Assembly: GCF_004357985.1 (NCBI RefSeq)
Contig: NZ_SMTF01000001.1
Span: 248,001-312,000, forward strand
Origin: Luteimonas aestuarii
GTDB taxonomy: Bacteria; Pseudomonadota; Gammaproteobacteria; Xanthomonadales; Xanthomonadaceae
Direction: 5' to 3'
DNA: 64,000 nt
Shown: piece by piece, positions 46,722 to 54,456 of the stretch
Position numbering within the stretch: the stretch's first letter is position 1
Layout of the letters: every line of letters starts with the position of its first letter
Program-made: the position numbers and the translations under genes
The notes under the pieces: model-generated
What the model was told of the DNA's origin: nothing
Seen by the model: only the letters and a program-made list of their open reading frames with translations
The model's database searches: none

Positions 46722-46952
46722 TCAGGCCGTTGTTGCGGCGGCACGCTTGGCGATCGGTCGGTTCGTGCCCAGCCACCCGATGGCCCTGTATTGCTCTGGC
46801 GTAAGCAGCTTGCTCACGCCCAGCCATTGGGTCAGGTGGTAGTGACCGATGGTGTGGGGGTAACGCTGGATGCCTTCGTGCAGAAGCTTCGGCAGGTAGC
46901 ACACCTCGCCGTCCGTGCGCTCGTAAGCGTAGTAGTAGTGCCGTGCTGCCAT
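46722..46952 (-). CDS. Small protein, function unknown (76 aa)
   Basis: Tyr/His-rich N-terminus (ARHYYYAYERTDGEVCYLPK), then LLTPEQYRAIGWLGTNR. GAGG lies 5 bases before the ATG, and the ATG follows the 35-residue gene by 7 bp. No domain recognised. Member of the leftward small-gene operon. Confidence 0.6.
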   Translation of the reverse strand: MAARHYYYAYERTDGEVCYLPKLLHEGIQRYPHTIGHYHLTQWLGVSKLLTPEQYRAIGWLGTNRPIAKRAAATTA

Positions 46953-46959
46953 GGCGGCC

Positions 46960-47067
46960 TCAGAACGCCCAGGCGGCGTTTTCGATGGCGTCCGAGATGC
47001 GAGCCCCGAGCCAAACGCTCAAGGGCAGCACGATGGGAGCGAGCGCGGCGAGGATGGAAATGGTCAT
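46960..47067 (-). CDS. Tiny membrane peptide (35 aa)
   Basis: MTISILAALAPIVLPLSVWL is hydrophobic and is followed by GARISDAIENAAWAF. AGGA lies 10 bases before the ATG. Its position between two co-directional small genes, with short spacers, supports it. Could be a small toxin, holin-like or regulatory peptide; nothing decides between them. Confidence 0.5.
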   Translation of the reverse strand: MTISILAALAPIVLPLSVWLGARISDAIENAAWAF

Positions 47068-47100
47068 GACTGTCGGTCCTGATGGGAGTGTCGTTGTCGA

Positions 47101-47355
47101 TCAAGCGTTGGCGAGGACGTCGATCAGGTCCTTGTCGTCCATACCGTAGATAGGTTGGACCTGGCCATCGTTGGTGGTGATCCAGTAAGGAGCCTTGGTG
47201 AAGTCGTGCATCTGGTCGCCTTCCACACTCCAGTCGTCTTGGTCGGCGACGATGTTCTCTTGCGAGCTCAGGTGAACGCCAGCTGCAATTTCGATACAGC
47301 CTTCGGCTTGCGCGGCTTGGATGGCTTCGGCGGGGGTGTAGGTCTTGATGGTCAT
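47101..47355 (-). CDS. Small acidic protein (84 aa)
   Basis: MTIKTYTPAEAIQAAQAEGC and a C-terminus with GMDDKDLIDVLANA. Acidic, soluble, no recognised family. The leader AGAGAAAGATCATC matches that of the gene at 55850. Driven by the promoter at 47406-47433. First gene of the leftward run 47.36-46.2 kb. Confidence 0.62.
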   Translation of the reverse strand: MTIKTYTPAEAIQAAQAEGCIEIAAGVHLSSQENIVADQDDWSVEGDQMHDFTKAPYWITTNDGQVQPIYGMDDKDLIDVLANA

Positions 47356-47394
47356 GATGATCTTTCTCTATTGAGTTTGGTTGGCGGGTTGCCT

Positions 47395-47553
47395 TCCATA
47401 AATTCAAGGTAGATCGCCTCATGAAAATGTCCATGGCTGCAATGGATCTTTTCAAGACTAAAATCAAAAACTGCGTAATTTCACGCAAATATTCCTAACA
47501 TCGAATGTTCGCCGAAGGCGTTGCTGCCTTTCTTCCATCAAGTGCTTTTCAGA
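47395..47553 (-). repeat. Duplicated regulatory segment, copy 1
   Basis: Shares several identical blocks with 48714-48876: TTCAAGGTAGATCGCC, GCAAATATTCCTAACATCGA, GCCGAAGGCG and TGCTTTTCAGAT, in the same order and spacing. Contains a promoter: -35 TGGACA (47428-47433), 16 bp ending GATC, -10 TACCTT (47406-47411), all on the minus strand. Confidence 0.75.
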
Positions 47554-47601
47554 TCGCCGGTCGCGCAGCGGCCGGTGGCGGCGTTGTGCAGTTGCTCTTG
47601 C

Positions 47602-48099
47602 TTAAAGACGCGGCCGGCTTACCGTCGGCGTGTCGGCCACGGTCACCAGCCTGTCCTGCAGCAGCTCCTGCCGCAGTTCGGCTTCCACTTTCGCCACCAC
47701 CTTGGGCATTGCATCGCGCAGGGTTCCTGTTCGCCAGAACGGGCTGGCGCGGTAAGCGTTGCCGCCAAGCCTCATCAGCAGACGCGCGGTCTGCTCCATG
47801 CGCCCCCGCTCCACTGGGCTTTCACTGGCTTGGTAGTCCGACGCGAGCTTCTCCAGCGGCCTTTCACTCCAGAAGTTGCGCGCGTGCGGTTCCGCCCCCG
47901 CTTCGATCAGGGCTTCAACGATGCGAGGCCAGGCCAGCGCGGAATGGATGGCCGGACCTTCGTTCTCCCGCCATGCGTTGGGGTTTGCCCCCTCCCGGAG
48001 TGCCTCAAGCACCCCCACCAGGTTGCCCTCGATACACGCGTGGATCAGTTCCGCACTGGGGCTGCCGGGCGGTGGCGGGGTGCGATCAATCACGGCCAC
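47602..48099 (-). CDS. Ankyrin-like protein 4
   Basis: 165 residues. Ankyrin helices: AELIHACIEGNLVGVLEALREGANPN and IHSALAWPRIVEALIEAGAEPHARN. The C-terminal half is a separate helical domain (PKVVAKVEAELRQELLQDRL). GTG start at 48099 with GAGGAA 9 bases upstream; it overlaps the upstream gene by 14 bp. Last gene of a three-gene unit with a ribbon-helix-helix protein. Confidence 0.75.
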   Translation of the reverse strand: MAVIDRTPPPPGSPSAELIHACIEGNLVGVLEALREGANPNAWRENEGPAIHSALAWPRIVEALIEAGAEPHARNFWSERPLEKLASDYQASESPVERGRMEQTARLLMRLGGNAYRASPFWRTGTLRDAMPKVVAKVEAELRQELLQDRLVTVADTPTVSRPRL

Positions 48100-48430
48100 G
48101 GCGCTTCCTCAGCGTGCCCCGGATGATCTGACGCAACACTTCGCCCCGGGTGTGACCCAGTGACGACGCCAGAGCATGGATGCCTTCCACAACGTGGCGC
48201 GGGGCCACCATTTCGGGCAGCCGATCCGTCTTGCTGTCGCCCATCCGCTTTCTGGAAAGTGGGAACGGCTGACGGAAGTAGAGCGCCACAATCTGTCGCA
48301 CGGCTTCGTTGAACGGAATGCCGTGCTTCTCAGCCAACCGGCGGATCTCGTCGGCATCGTGGGCGTTGATGAAGGACGTCGGCAGGCGCCCCATGGGGTT
48401 GTCCAGGCGGGGATTGCGTAGAGGCAGCAT
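48086..48430 (-). CDS. DNA-binding protein, ribbon-helix-helix type
   Basis: 114 residues with two similar helical units: FINAHDADEIRRLAEKHGIP then FNEAVRQIVALYF, and PRHVVEGIHALASSLGHTRG then EVLRQIIRG. Each looks like an RHH or MetJ/Arc-type fold, so one chain may be a pseudo-dimer. Basic C-terminus (RKRRGRD). It could regulate this operon or the element. Overlaps the ankyrin gene that follows by 14 bp and lies 9 bp after the 77-residue gene. Confidence 0.65.
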   Translation of the reverse strand: MLPLRNPRLDNPMGRLPTSFINAHDADEIRRLAEKHGIPFNEAVRQIVALYFRQPFPLSRKRMGDSKTDRLPEMVAPRHVVEGIHALASSLGHTRGEVLRQIIRGTLRKRRGRD

Positions 48431-48439
48431 CTCGCACTC

Positions 48440-48673
48440 TCAGGTTTCAGCGTTGATCTCATGCTCCAGCAGCGCCTGAGCCACTTCCTTGAGAGAGCGA
48501 TACCCGCGAATGCTGTCTTGGTATTTCCCGTCAGACAACTCCCATCGAGGCAATGGCTCGTTCTGTCCAGCGGCCGCAGCACGAGCGTGACGCCCAGCTT
48601 CGGAAAGGGTGAGACCAAGCCGATGTGCACGGTTTTCCAACGAAGAACGACGAGGTGAAGTTTGATTCAACAT
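48440..48673 (-). CDS. Small protein, function unknown (77 aa)
   Basis: MLNQTSPRRSSLENRAHRLG with a helical C-terminus (SLKEVAQALLEHEINAE). AAGGAAA lies 7 bases before the ATG. First gene after the duplicated promoter at 48725-48752, and upstream of the RHH and ankyrin genes. It may be a small regulator. No family recognised. Confidence 0.6.
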   Translation of the reverse strand: MLNQTSPRRSSLENRAHRLGLTLSEAGRHARAAAAGQNEPLPRWELSDGKYQDSIRGYRSLKEVAQALLEHEINAET

Positions 48674-48713
48674 TGCGATTTCCTTGTGAGATCTAGGCCG
48701 GCGCGATTGCCTC

Positions 48714-48876
48714 CCTACAATTTCAAGGTAGATCGCCACGCGATTTTGTCCATGCGATCCATGGATCTTTTTTCGACTAAAGTGCAAATCTGCGGCCTCG
48801 CGAAGCAAATATTCCTAACATCGATCCCGCGCCGAAGGCGATGTGCTTTCCACCGCCAGGTGGTGCTTTTCAGATG
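48714..48876 (-). repeat. Duplicated regulatory segment, copy 2
   Basis: The second copy of the segment at 47395-47553. Its promoter is -35 TGGACA (48747-48752), 16 bp ending GATC, -10 TACCTT (48725-48730). It drives the 77-residue/RHH/ankyrin unit. Confidence 0.75.
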
Positions 48877-48896
48877 CTTTTCGCTGGGCACAAAAA

Positions 48897-48914
48897 AGCC
48901 CCCTTTCGGGGGCT
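48897..48914 (-). terminator. Rho-independent terminator
   Basis: AGCCCCC-TTTC-GGGGGCT with a run of six T on the minus strand, 28 bp past the stop of the membrane-protein gene at 48942. Confidence 0.85.
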
Positions 48915-48941
48915 TCAAGTTGCTCACTGGCTCTTCTTCTC

Positions 48942-49409
48942 TCAGATGCGCGTGGCCCGCACGAAGCGCGTCAGGTAGCCGGCTACCACGGCCACGACGG
49001 GGTAGAGAATGGAAATCGGCTGCAGCGAGATGGATGCAATTGCCCTGACAGCATTCGGCGCAGAGGGAGTGACCATTGCAAATAGCAACACCATGTGGAC
49101 AACAAAGACGCCCAGCAGCCCGAACAGGAAGCCCTTCAGAAAGCCGCCTTTCTGGCCAGTCTGGTCATACCACCCCCAGCGCGAGGCACGGAATCTCGCG
49201 GCCCGCCAGTTCATCCAGGTCAGCACGACCAGCACGCCAAACAGGGCAGCGCTCGCGAGCAGCGCAAGGACAACACCGAAAGGGTGCCCGTTGTTCTGGC
49301 TGATCTCCTGCGCCCCGCCGAGCATCAGCAGGGCAGCACCGCCCAGGATGACGTAGGCGGGCAGCAAGGCGCCCCAGTTCATGTGTTGCGACGTCGATTT
49401 CATGTTCAT
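48942..49409 (-). CDS. Four-helix inner-membrane protein, function unknown
   Basis: 155 residues with four transmembrane helices (LLPAYVILGGAALLMLGG, GVVLALLASAALFGVLVVLT, GFLFGLLGVFVVHMVLLFAM and a C-terminal one) and short loops. GGAGG lies 5 bases before the ATG. It stands behind an element promoter whose -10 overlaps a GAGTAG half site, so it belongs to the regulon. Possibly a transfer or entry-exclusion protein; no family recognised. Confidence 0.75.
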   Translation of the reverse strand: MNMKSTSQHMNWGALLPAYVILGGAALLMLGGAQEISQNNGHPFGVVLALLASAALFGVLVVLTWMNWRAARFRASRWGWYDQTGQKGGFLKGFLFGLLGVFVVHMVLLFAMVTPSAPNAVRAIASISLQPISILYPVVAVVAGYLTRFVRATRI

Positions 49410-49436
49410 GTGGACCTCCGTGATGGGTTGCTTCCC

Positions 49437-49467
49437 CTACTCATACCGCTTACTGGAGAACTGGCAA
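49437..49467 (-). promoter_or_regulatory. Element promoter with overlapping half operator
   Basis: -35 TTGCCA (49462-49467), 16 bp, -10 TATGAG (49440-49445). The half site GAGTAG (49437-49442 on the minus strand) overlaps the -10, so binding would block polymerase. Confidence 0.75.
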
Positions 49468-49470
49468 GGG

Positions 49471-49833
49471 TCAGCGCTTCTTCTGCGCGCTGATCGGCAC
49501 CCACGTGTTGTTCTGCTTCGCGAAGGTGATGTCGAACTCCGCCGGCACCGGAACAGGCTCGGGCTTCAACTGCACGCCGCCATGGAACCCCACCAGATCC
49601 AGCGTGCCACTGGTCACGCAGGTGACCCGTTCGGGGCCACTGGACGTGCAATCCACCTTCAGGTCGTCCCAGCCTCGGACCTCCATCCGTTGCCCCAGCT
49701 GGGCAACCAGATTGGCATTCAGGTGAGTTTCGTAAGCCTTAGCGACCTGCTCTGCCGTGGGCATGTCTGCCTTGCTCCCGCAGGCTGCGAGCGAGAGCGT
49801 AAAAACTGCCAGTGCGATTCCTGCGTTCTTCAT
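49471..49833 (-). CDS. Small exported lipoprotein
   Basis: 120 residues with a lipobox: IALAVFTLSLAACGSKAD, cysteine 18. The mature part (TAEQVAKAYETHLNANLVAQ, VTCVTSGTLDLVGFHGGVQL) is a small beta-containing domain. Its start overlaps the stop of the gene at 49830 by 4 bp. The two are an exported pair, perhaps a cell-envelope part of the element's machinery or an exclusion lipoprotein. Confidence 0.78.
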   Translation of the reverse strand: MKNAGIALAVFTLSLAACGSKADMPTAEQVAKAYETHLNANLVAQLGQRMEVRGWDDLKVDCTSSGPERVTCVTSGTLDLVGFHGGVQLKPEPVPVPAEFDITFAKQNNTWVPISAQKKR

Positions 49834-50687
49834 GCGCCTGCTCCCTGCTTCTTGGTGAGATCCACTTCGATCGTTTCATTGCGGTAGCCGATGCGCACCC
49901 GCTCGACGGTCACGTCCATCTTTGGGACCGTGTTCTCAACCCACACCCGGTTGACGGTGAACACCACCAGGTCATCGCGGGCATCGCGGCCTTGCCGGGC
50001 GAGGTTGGCGGCCTCGGCAGCGTCCATGCGGATCAGTAGCTCGTAACGCCCGGCGTGGGGTGGACTGGAGACACCCGTGGGGGTGACCCGATGCCAGGGC
50101 ACGAAGCCTTTGCCCGTCACCGACAGCCCGGAGGCGGAGATCTGCGGCATGGGGACGTAGACCTCCATCACGCCGCGAGCTGCGTTGTATTCGATGCCTC
50201 CCAGCGACACGAACTGCGGGCGCACGGCGAACCGGCGCGTGGTCTTGAACTTTTCCAGTCGCGCATCGAACGCTGGCCCAAACCGGCGTTCGATCGCGTC
50301 CGTTTGGGTCTTCTCGATGCCATTGGGGCCGTTGATCTTGGTGTCGGCCACCCACCACTGGTAGAGGCACCACTGCCGCCGCTGGGCGTCTTGGCGATAG
50401 TTGGAGTGCGCCATCGCAAGCAGATCCATGTCGCACATGTCCGAACCCGCCCCACCGGTTGCTGTCTGGCCCACCCGGAGGTGCTGCGCCCCCTCCAGCG
50501 TTTCCTGGTCCAGATCCCAGTAGGTCCCCGTCGGGTCGAGGTAGGGACTGCGTGCCTTTTCAGCGGCCACCCGTGGCGTGTTGCCCAGTGCCCGCCCGAT
50601 GGTCTCCAGCAACCCCTTCCCGTCCCCGGCCTGGGCCTGGAACGCCAAGGTCAGCGTCAGCGCGCCGGCCCACCCTTTGCTTGCCAT
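49830..50687 (-). CDS. Exported protein, function unknown
   Basis: 285 residues with a short signal peptide (WAGALTLTLAFQAQAGD). Conserved-looking pieces are YLDPTGTYWDLDQETLEGAQ, CDMDLLAMAHSNYRQDA with paired cysteines, and a beta-rich second half (RYELLIRMDAAEAANLARQG). AGGGGG lies 4 bases before the ATG. Overlaps the lipoprotein gene by 4 bp. Divergent from the XRE regulator gene, across 110 bp. Confidence 0.72.
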   Translation of the reverse strand: MASKGWAGALTLTLAFQAQAGDGKGLLETIGRALGNTPRVAAEKARSPYLDPTGTYWDLDQETLEGAQHLRVGQTATGGAGSDMCDMDLLAMAHSNYRQDAQRRQWCLYQWWVADTKINGPNGIEKTQTDAIERRFGPAFDARLEKFKTTRRFAVRPQFVSLGGIEYNAARGVMEVYVPMPQISASGLSVTGKGFVPWHRVTPTGVSSPPHAGRYELLIRMDAAEAANLARQGRDARDDLVVFTVNRVWVENTVPKMDVTVERVRIGYRNETIEVDLTKKQGAGA

Positions 50688-50706
50688 AGAACCCCCTGTT
50701 GGCTCC

Positions 50707-50739
50707 TTGCCACGGACTTACGTGGTGCGTAGAGTCTAC
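50707..50739 (+). promoter_or_regulatory. Promoter and palindrome before the XRE regulator
   Basis: -35 TTGCCA (50707-50712), 17 bp, -10 TAGAGT (50730-50735). The 11-bp palindrome GTAGAGTCTAC (50729-50739) covers the -10, as expected for an autorepressor. GTAGAGTC also occurs in the parA promoter. Confidence 0.65.
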
Positions 50740-50797
50740 CCGGGGCGTAGGGCCTGGGTCATCCTGTCGGCATGCCTGCATTGCATCCGTTCAGCCC

Positions 50798-51181
50798 GTG
50801 AGCACTCCCCCGCCGGTCCCTCGGGCTGTCGTGGCGGCGCGCCTGCGCCAGGCCCGCCAGCTGCGAGGCCTGAGCCAACGCGAGGTCGGGGTGCGCATGG
50901 GGTTGGACAAGGACACCGCGTCCGCGCGGATCAGCCGTTATGAAAGCGAGAGCATGGCCATCAGCCTGGAATCGCTGTTCGAGCTGGCCTTGGCCTTGGA
51001 CGTCCCACCCGCCTACCTGTTGGCCAGTTCTCCGGCCATGGCCAACGCCATCCTGGCCCTGGGCGAGCACAACGAGGCCCAGCAAGTCCGGTTGGCGGAG
51101 GTTTTGGAGAAGCTTTCTGAGTTGCCACCGAAAAAGCGCAACGTGCTCATTGAGCAGTTGTCACATCTCACCAAGGAATAG
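50798..51181 (+). CDS. XRE-family transcriptional regulator
   Basis: 127 residues. The lambda-repressor-type HTH occupies about 12-70: VVAARLRQARQLRGLSQREV, GLDKDTASARISRYESE and ESLFELALALDVPPAYLLAS. A helical C-terminus (QQVRLAEVLEKLSELPPKKR) probably dimerises. Start GTG 50798. It is the only stand-alone classical HTH regulator in the element part of the window. Its promoter palindrome suggests autoregulation and, through the shared GTAGAGTC, control of parA. I cannot tell whether it also binds the GAGTAG operators. Confidence 0.88.
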   Translation: MSTPPPVPRAVVAARLRQARQLRGLSQREVGVRMGLDKDTASARISRYESESMAISLESLFELALALDVPPAYLLASSPAMANAILALGEHNEAQQVRLAEVLEKLSELPPKKRNVLIEQLSHLTKE

Positions 51182-51205
51182 CAGTCACAACAAGGAATGA
51201 TCCCG

Positions 51206-51547
51206 ATGTGGAAATGGATTTCCCGTCTGCTGAGCCCCACCCCCACCGATCAGGCGCAACCCTCCCCCAGGGTCGATCTCGCCGCACTCGTTGATCTGAG
51301 CATGGTCGAGCTCAACGCGGCCGAAGCCCGGGCGCTGCTCGCCCAGGACCTCGCGTTGCCGGACCGGCTCCGTCAGCGCCTCGTTGTGTTTTCAAGCACC
51401 GCTGACGCGCTCCTGGATAAAGCACGGACGACCCCTGCGCAGGCCCCCGACTGGGAGGCCATTCGGCGAACGGCCCGGTTACTCAACGGCGAGTTTGAGC
51501 TTCTGCGAAGCGATCTTCACCGCTCTCTTCGACAACTCGCTTTCTAG
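51206..51547 (+). CDS. Small helical protein following the XRE gene
   Basis: 113 residues: MWKWISRLLSPTPTDQ, then VDLSMVELNAAEARALLAQD and LLNGEFELLRSDLHRSLRQL. AAGGA lies 9 bases before this ATG; the earlier ATG at 51197 touches the same site and is less likely. Co-transcribed with the XRE gene, 24 bp downstream. May be a modulator of it. Its 3' end overlaps the convergent nuclease gene by 65 bp. Confidence 0.6.
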   Translation: MWKWISRLLSPTPTDQAQPSPRVDLAALVDLSMVELNAAEARALLAQDLALPDRLRQRLVVFSSTADALLDKARTTPAQAPDWEAIRRTARLLNGEFELLRSDLHRSLRQLAF

Positions 51548-53003
51548 CGCCCTGCGAGGGCGGTAGGCGCAACACCGCTTTGGCGACGTGCGAAGGATCG
51601 GCCTGCCATACGTCCGCCACCTCGGGGAACAGGCGCATCAACAACCCGTCCCATGTGCGATCGGGCTGAAAGCTGCGCTCGCCCTTGGCCAGGCTGGACA
51701 ACACGTCCTTCATCTTGCCCTGGAGTTTTCTGGTTCGGTCCTGCTCCAACACGGTCTTCAACTGGCCGTGCGCGCGGAGCATGCAGCGGTAGAACCAGAG
51801 CGTCTTGGGCCACACCTTGTGGATGTGATGACCGAGTTCGGCCAAGGTCTCGAACCCGATGCCGATGGGTTTTCCTTCACCGTGCTTGGCCGAGTAGCCG
51901 GCCACCAATAGCCGGTCCAGCTCTCCTTGGCCTTTGACGTATTGAGGCAGGGTGATTCCCACCTGCGCGAACGATCGGCGCAGTTCGTCCCACCGCCGGT
52001 CACGCTCCTTGTAGTCCTCGATCTCCCCGCGCAGCAGTGCCACATAGAACGTCTCGAAGGCCTCCCGCCGTTTGGCCCAGACCTGCTCCTCCCGCCAGGC
52101 CTCAACGGCTTGTTCGGCAACTGCCTTCTGCGTTTCGTAGTCGAAGGCGTAGGCCCTGGGAACGCCGCGGCTGCAAGTGTCGAATGTCAGCTCGTCGAAG
52201 GCCACCTCCCGGCGCACCTCCACATCCTCCACCACCCCGTTTGCAAGGCGGGGCTCCAGCCAGGCGCCCTCCAGGTAGAAGCGCCCTTCCCGCTGGGACC
52301 GTGCCACTGTTTGCGGGGTGACGCGAAAAGCATTGCGGTTGTTGGAGAAGAACAGATCGTCTTCGGCCAACCGGAACTTCGACAGGTCCAGATCTTTGAA
52401 CAGCCAGAGCATGTGCCCGGTGTTCTCGCGGTAGAACTTCATGCGTTCGGCGATGACGTGCACGAAGGTGGTGGAGAGCTGGATCTCGATGGCCCACCGC
52501 TGACCGTTCCGTTGGGTCTGGATGTCGGGCTGGCGCCACTTCGCGCCGTCCACGTCCCACCACCGCCGCTCCACTTCGGTGTTGAAGAACGACGGGTCGG
52601 CATCCAGGCTGTCCCTCACCCACTGCTTAAAGGCTTTGTGGAGGGAGCCTTCCTTGTGCAGCCCGAACTTGCGCGCCAGGATGGCCTTGGGGGAGTGGCC
52701 CTTGCGGCCGGTGCAGCTCTCCCGCAACCGCGCCGTGAGGTGGTCGAAGTAGAAGCGGATCTCGGTGCGCGCCCGAATGGCCTTGGACCTCACCCCCATG
52801 GCGTCCTTGCAATGTGGGCAGACGTAGCGCGGTGTTCCGTCGAGCAGCTCAAGCTCCGCAGCCAGACGACCATCCCGGACCACCTCTCCGTAGTCCCGAC
52901 CTTCCATGAAATCGTCGAGGGTGAGGGCGTCACCGCTCACCCGGTCCCAGACAAGGTCATGGGAACGCTTCGAGGCAGGAACGTATCGGACGGGACTTTC
53001 CAT
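51483..53003 (-). CDS. CoiA-like competence-type nuclease (DUF6035-like)
   Basis: 506 residues. A zinc-binding start (RYVCPHCKDAMGVRSK) and RFYFDHL lead into a PD-(D/E)XK core: WRQPDIQTQRNGQRWAIEIQLS, the D...ExQ/K form typical of CoiA. A region with a conserved Trp/Phe motif (GHMLWLFKDLDLSKF) follows, then a long helical C-terminus. CoiA proteins process internalised single-stranded DNA for RecA in natural transformation; on a mobile element a role in incoming DNA or in recombination fits. A second CoiA-like gene lies at 61.0 kb. Confidence 0.75.
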   Translation of the reverse strand: MESPVRYVPASKRSHDLVWDRVSGDALTLDDFMEGRDYGEVVRDGRLAAELELLDGTPRYVCPHCKDAMGVRSKAIRARTEIRFYFDHLTARLRESCTGRKGHSPKAILARKFGLHKEGSLHKAFKQWVRDSLDADPSFFNTEVERRWWDVDGAKWRQPDIQTQRNGQRWAIEIQLSTTFVHVIAERMKFYRENTGHMLWLFKDLDLSKFRLAEDDLFFSNNRNAFRVTPQTVARSQREGRFYLEGAWLEPRLANGVVEDVEVRREVAFDELTFDTCSRGVPRAYAFDYETQKAVAEQAVEAWREEQVWAKRREAFETFYVALLRGEIEDYKERDRRWDELRRSFAQVGITLPQYVKGQGELDRLLVAGYSAKHGEGKPIGIGFETLAELGHHIHKVWPKTLWFYRCMLRAHGQLKTVLEQDRTRKLQGKMKDVLSSLAKGERSFQPDRTWDGLLMRLFPEVADVWQADPSHVAKAVLRLPPSQGARKRVVEESGEDRFAEAQTRR

Positions 53004-53174
53004 GCCACAACACTACTGTGCATCCGTCGCAAAAGATGAGACATGCTCGCGCCCACTTCGCCAGCTTGTCGAGATACGTTCTCATCGCCTAAAAACCGCC
53101 TACAAAAAGTGGTTGCCGGCACTCGATTCGTGGCTTAACTATAGGGCCCTTCGAAACATCACACGGGGGCGATA

Positions 53175-54305
53175 ATGACGACACAACACGGCTGGCAGCC
53201 ATGCAGGGCGTGCCACCACCCAGGGGAGGACGTGCGCGTAGAAGGGGATTGGCACCTTCGCGCCAACCCCGGCTATTGGGGCGCTCAAGCCCCCCGGGTT
53301 CTCGTGCTGGGTTTCTCCAAGGGCGCCACGCAGATCGCTGCCGCCGCGGGAGGGCAATTCGATGCGGTGGCCTTCGCAGGCATGCGTCCCCGTTTGAAGG
53401 CGGTGCTGGACGGGCTTGGCCTGGAGCTCGATGGGCAGAGCATCGACGAAGCCCTGAGCGCCAGCGGGCGCGTCTTGGGCGCCGCATCGCTGATCCGTTG
53501 CGGGCTCTCCGTGATGGAAAACGGGCAGCTCAAGAGCAGTGGCACGATCATGCCCAAGGCGGCGAAGGCCAGCTTTCCGCTCCGGGCCATGAAGACGTGC
53601 ATCGGCCGCCATCTGGCCCCTCTTCCGGAGAGCGTAGAAACGGTGGTCATGCTGGGCACCACCGACGCTTACGTGAAGGGGGTGAAGAGCCTGATGCGCG
53701 AGCAGTTCTCTGACTTCCAGGACGTCAACGACGTCGCCTTTCGCGCGCAGGACCGCACCTGGGTGTTCGCATCGCACCCCAGCGGGGCCAACGGCACGTT
53801 CGGGGAATGGGTGGCCGGCGATGGGTCGACCGAGTCGGGCCGCAAGCGCTTGTTGGCGCGGGCCGCGCTCGGTCACTCGACCGACTCGGCACCGTCTCGC
53901 ACGTCACCTCCTGCGCGCGTTTCAGTGACAGACAACCGACCTGTCACCACTCCCCCACCAGTTCGCCCCACACCTCCTAAGCCCACCTCACCTGTATCCC
54001 AGGCAGCGGCTCCCACCCGCCTGGATGCGCACTTCGCCCAGACCTTTCACCTGGTCAGCAACGAGGGCCGGAAGGTTGTGCCGGTGCGCATGAAGAATCA
54101 GGACACCGGCCTGGTCGCTTTTCGCCTGGCGAAGATGGGCAACACCAAGGATGGCCAGCGGGAAGTGACGGACGAAGCAGAACTGCTGCGGTTGTGCGAG
54201 ACCGGGCAATACCAGGTCAGGGCGCAGCCGTTGGACAAGTCGGGTCCCGCGAACTTCGTTCGCCCCCTGCTCAACCACCGGATCGTGAAGTCACCGGCGG
54301 CTTGA
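53175..54305 (+). CDS. Uracil-DNA-glycosylase-like protein with C-terminal extension
   Basis: 376 residues. An N-terminal zinc-type CRACHHPGED is followed by an alpha/beta domain that resembles the UDG superfamily: RVLVLGFSKGATQ in the place of motif A, and WVFASHPSGANGTFGEW matching the HPSx motif B. The last 130 residues hold a Pro-rich linker and a small beta domain (FHLVSNEGRKVVPVRMKNQD). UDGs remove uracil from DNA, but the motif A here is atypical, so activity is uncertain. Convergent with an RHH gene. Confidence 0.55.
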   Translation: MTTQHGWQPCRACHHPGEDVRVEGDWHLRANPGYWGAQAPRVLVLGFSKGATQIAAAAGGQFDAVAFAGMRPRLKAVLDGLGLELDGQSIDEALSASGRVLGAASLIRCGLSVMENGQLKSSGTIMPKAAKASFPLRAMKTCIGRHLAPLPESVETVVMLGTTDAYVKGVKSLMREQFSDFQDVNDVAFRAQDRTWVFASHPSGANGTFGEWVAGDGSTESGRKRLLARAALGHSTDSAPSRTSPPARVSVTDNRPVTTPPPVRPTPPKPTSPVSQAAAPTRLDAHFAQTFHLVSNEGRKVVPVRMKNQDTGLVAFRLAKMGNTKDGQREVTDEAELLRLCETGQYQVRAQPLDKSGPANFVRPLLNHRIVKSPAA

Positions 54306-54456
54306 TGGGGGCTCCCCTGTCCTTCATGCCCTCCGTCAGAAGCTCACGGACGAGCTCGCTGACGTGCTTGCTCTGCTCGGCCGCCAGCTGCTCCATCCGC
54401 GCTTTCAGGTCCCTGGGCACGCGCACGGCCATTTGAACGTAAGCCAGCCGGGTCAT
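54271..54456 (-). CDS. Ribbon-helix-helix protein (61 aa)
   Basis: AYVQMAVRVPRDLKARMEQL then SKHVSELVRELLTEGMKD is a standard ribbon-helix-helix fold. Start ATG 54456 overlaps the stop of the upstream membrane gene by 4 bp. It is the last of four coupled genes and may regulate them. Its 3' end overlaps the convergent UDG-like gene by 35 bp. Confidence 0.78.
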   Translation of the reverse strand: MTRLAYVQMAVRVPRDLKARMEQLAAEQSKHVSELVRELLTEGMKDRGAPIKPPVTSRSGG

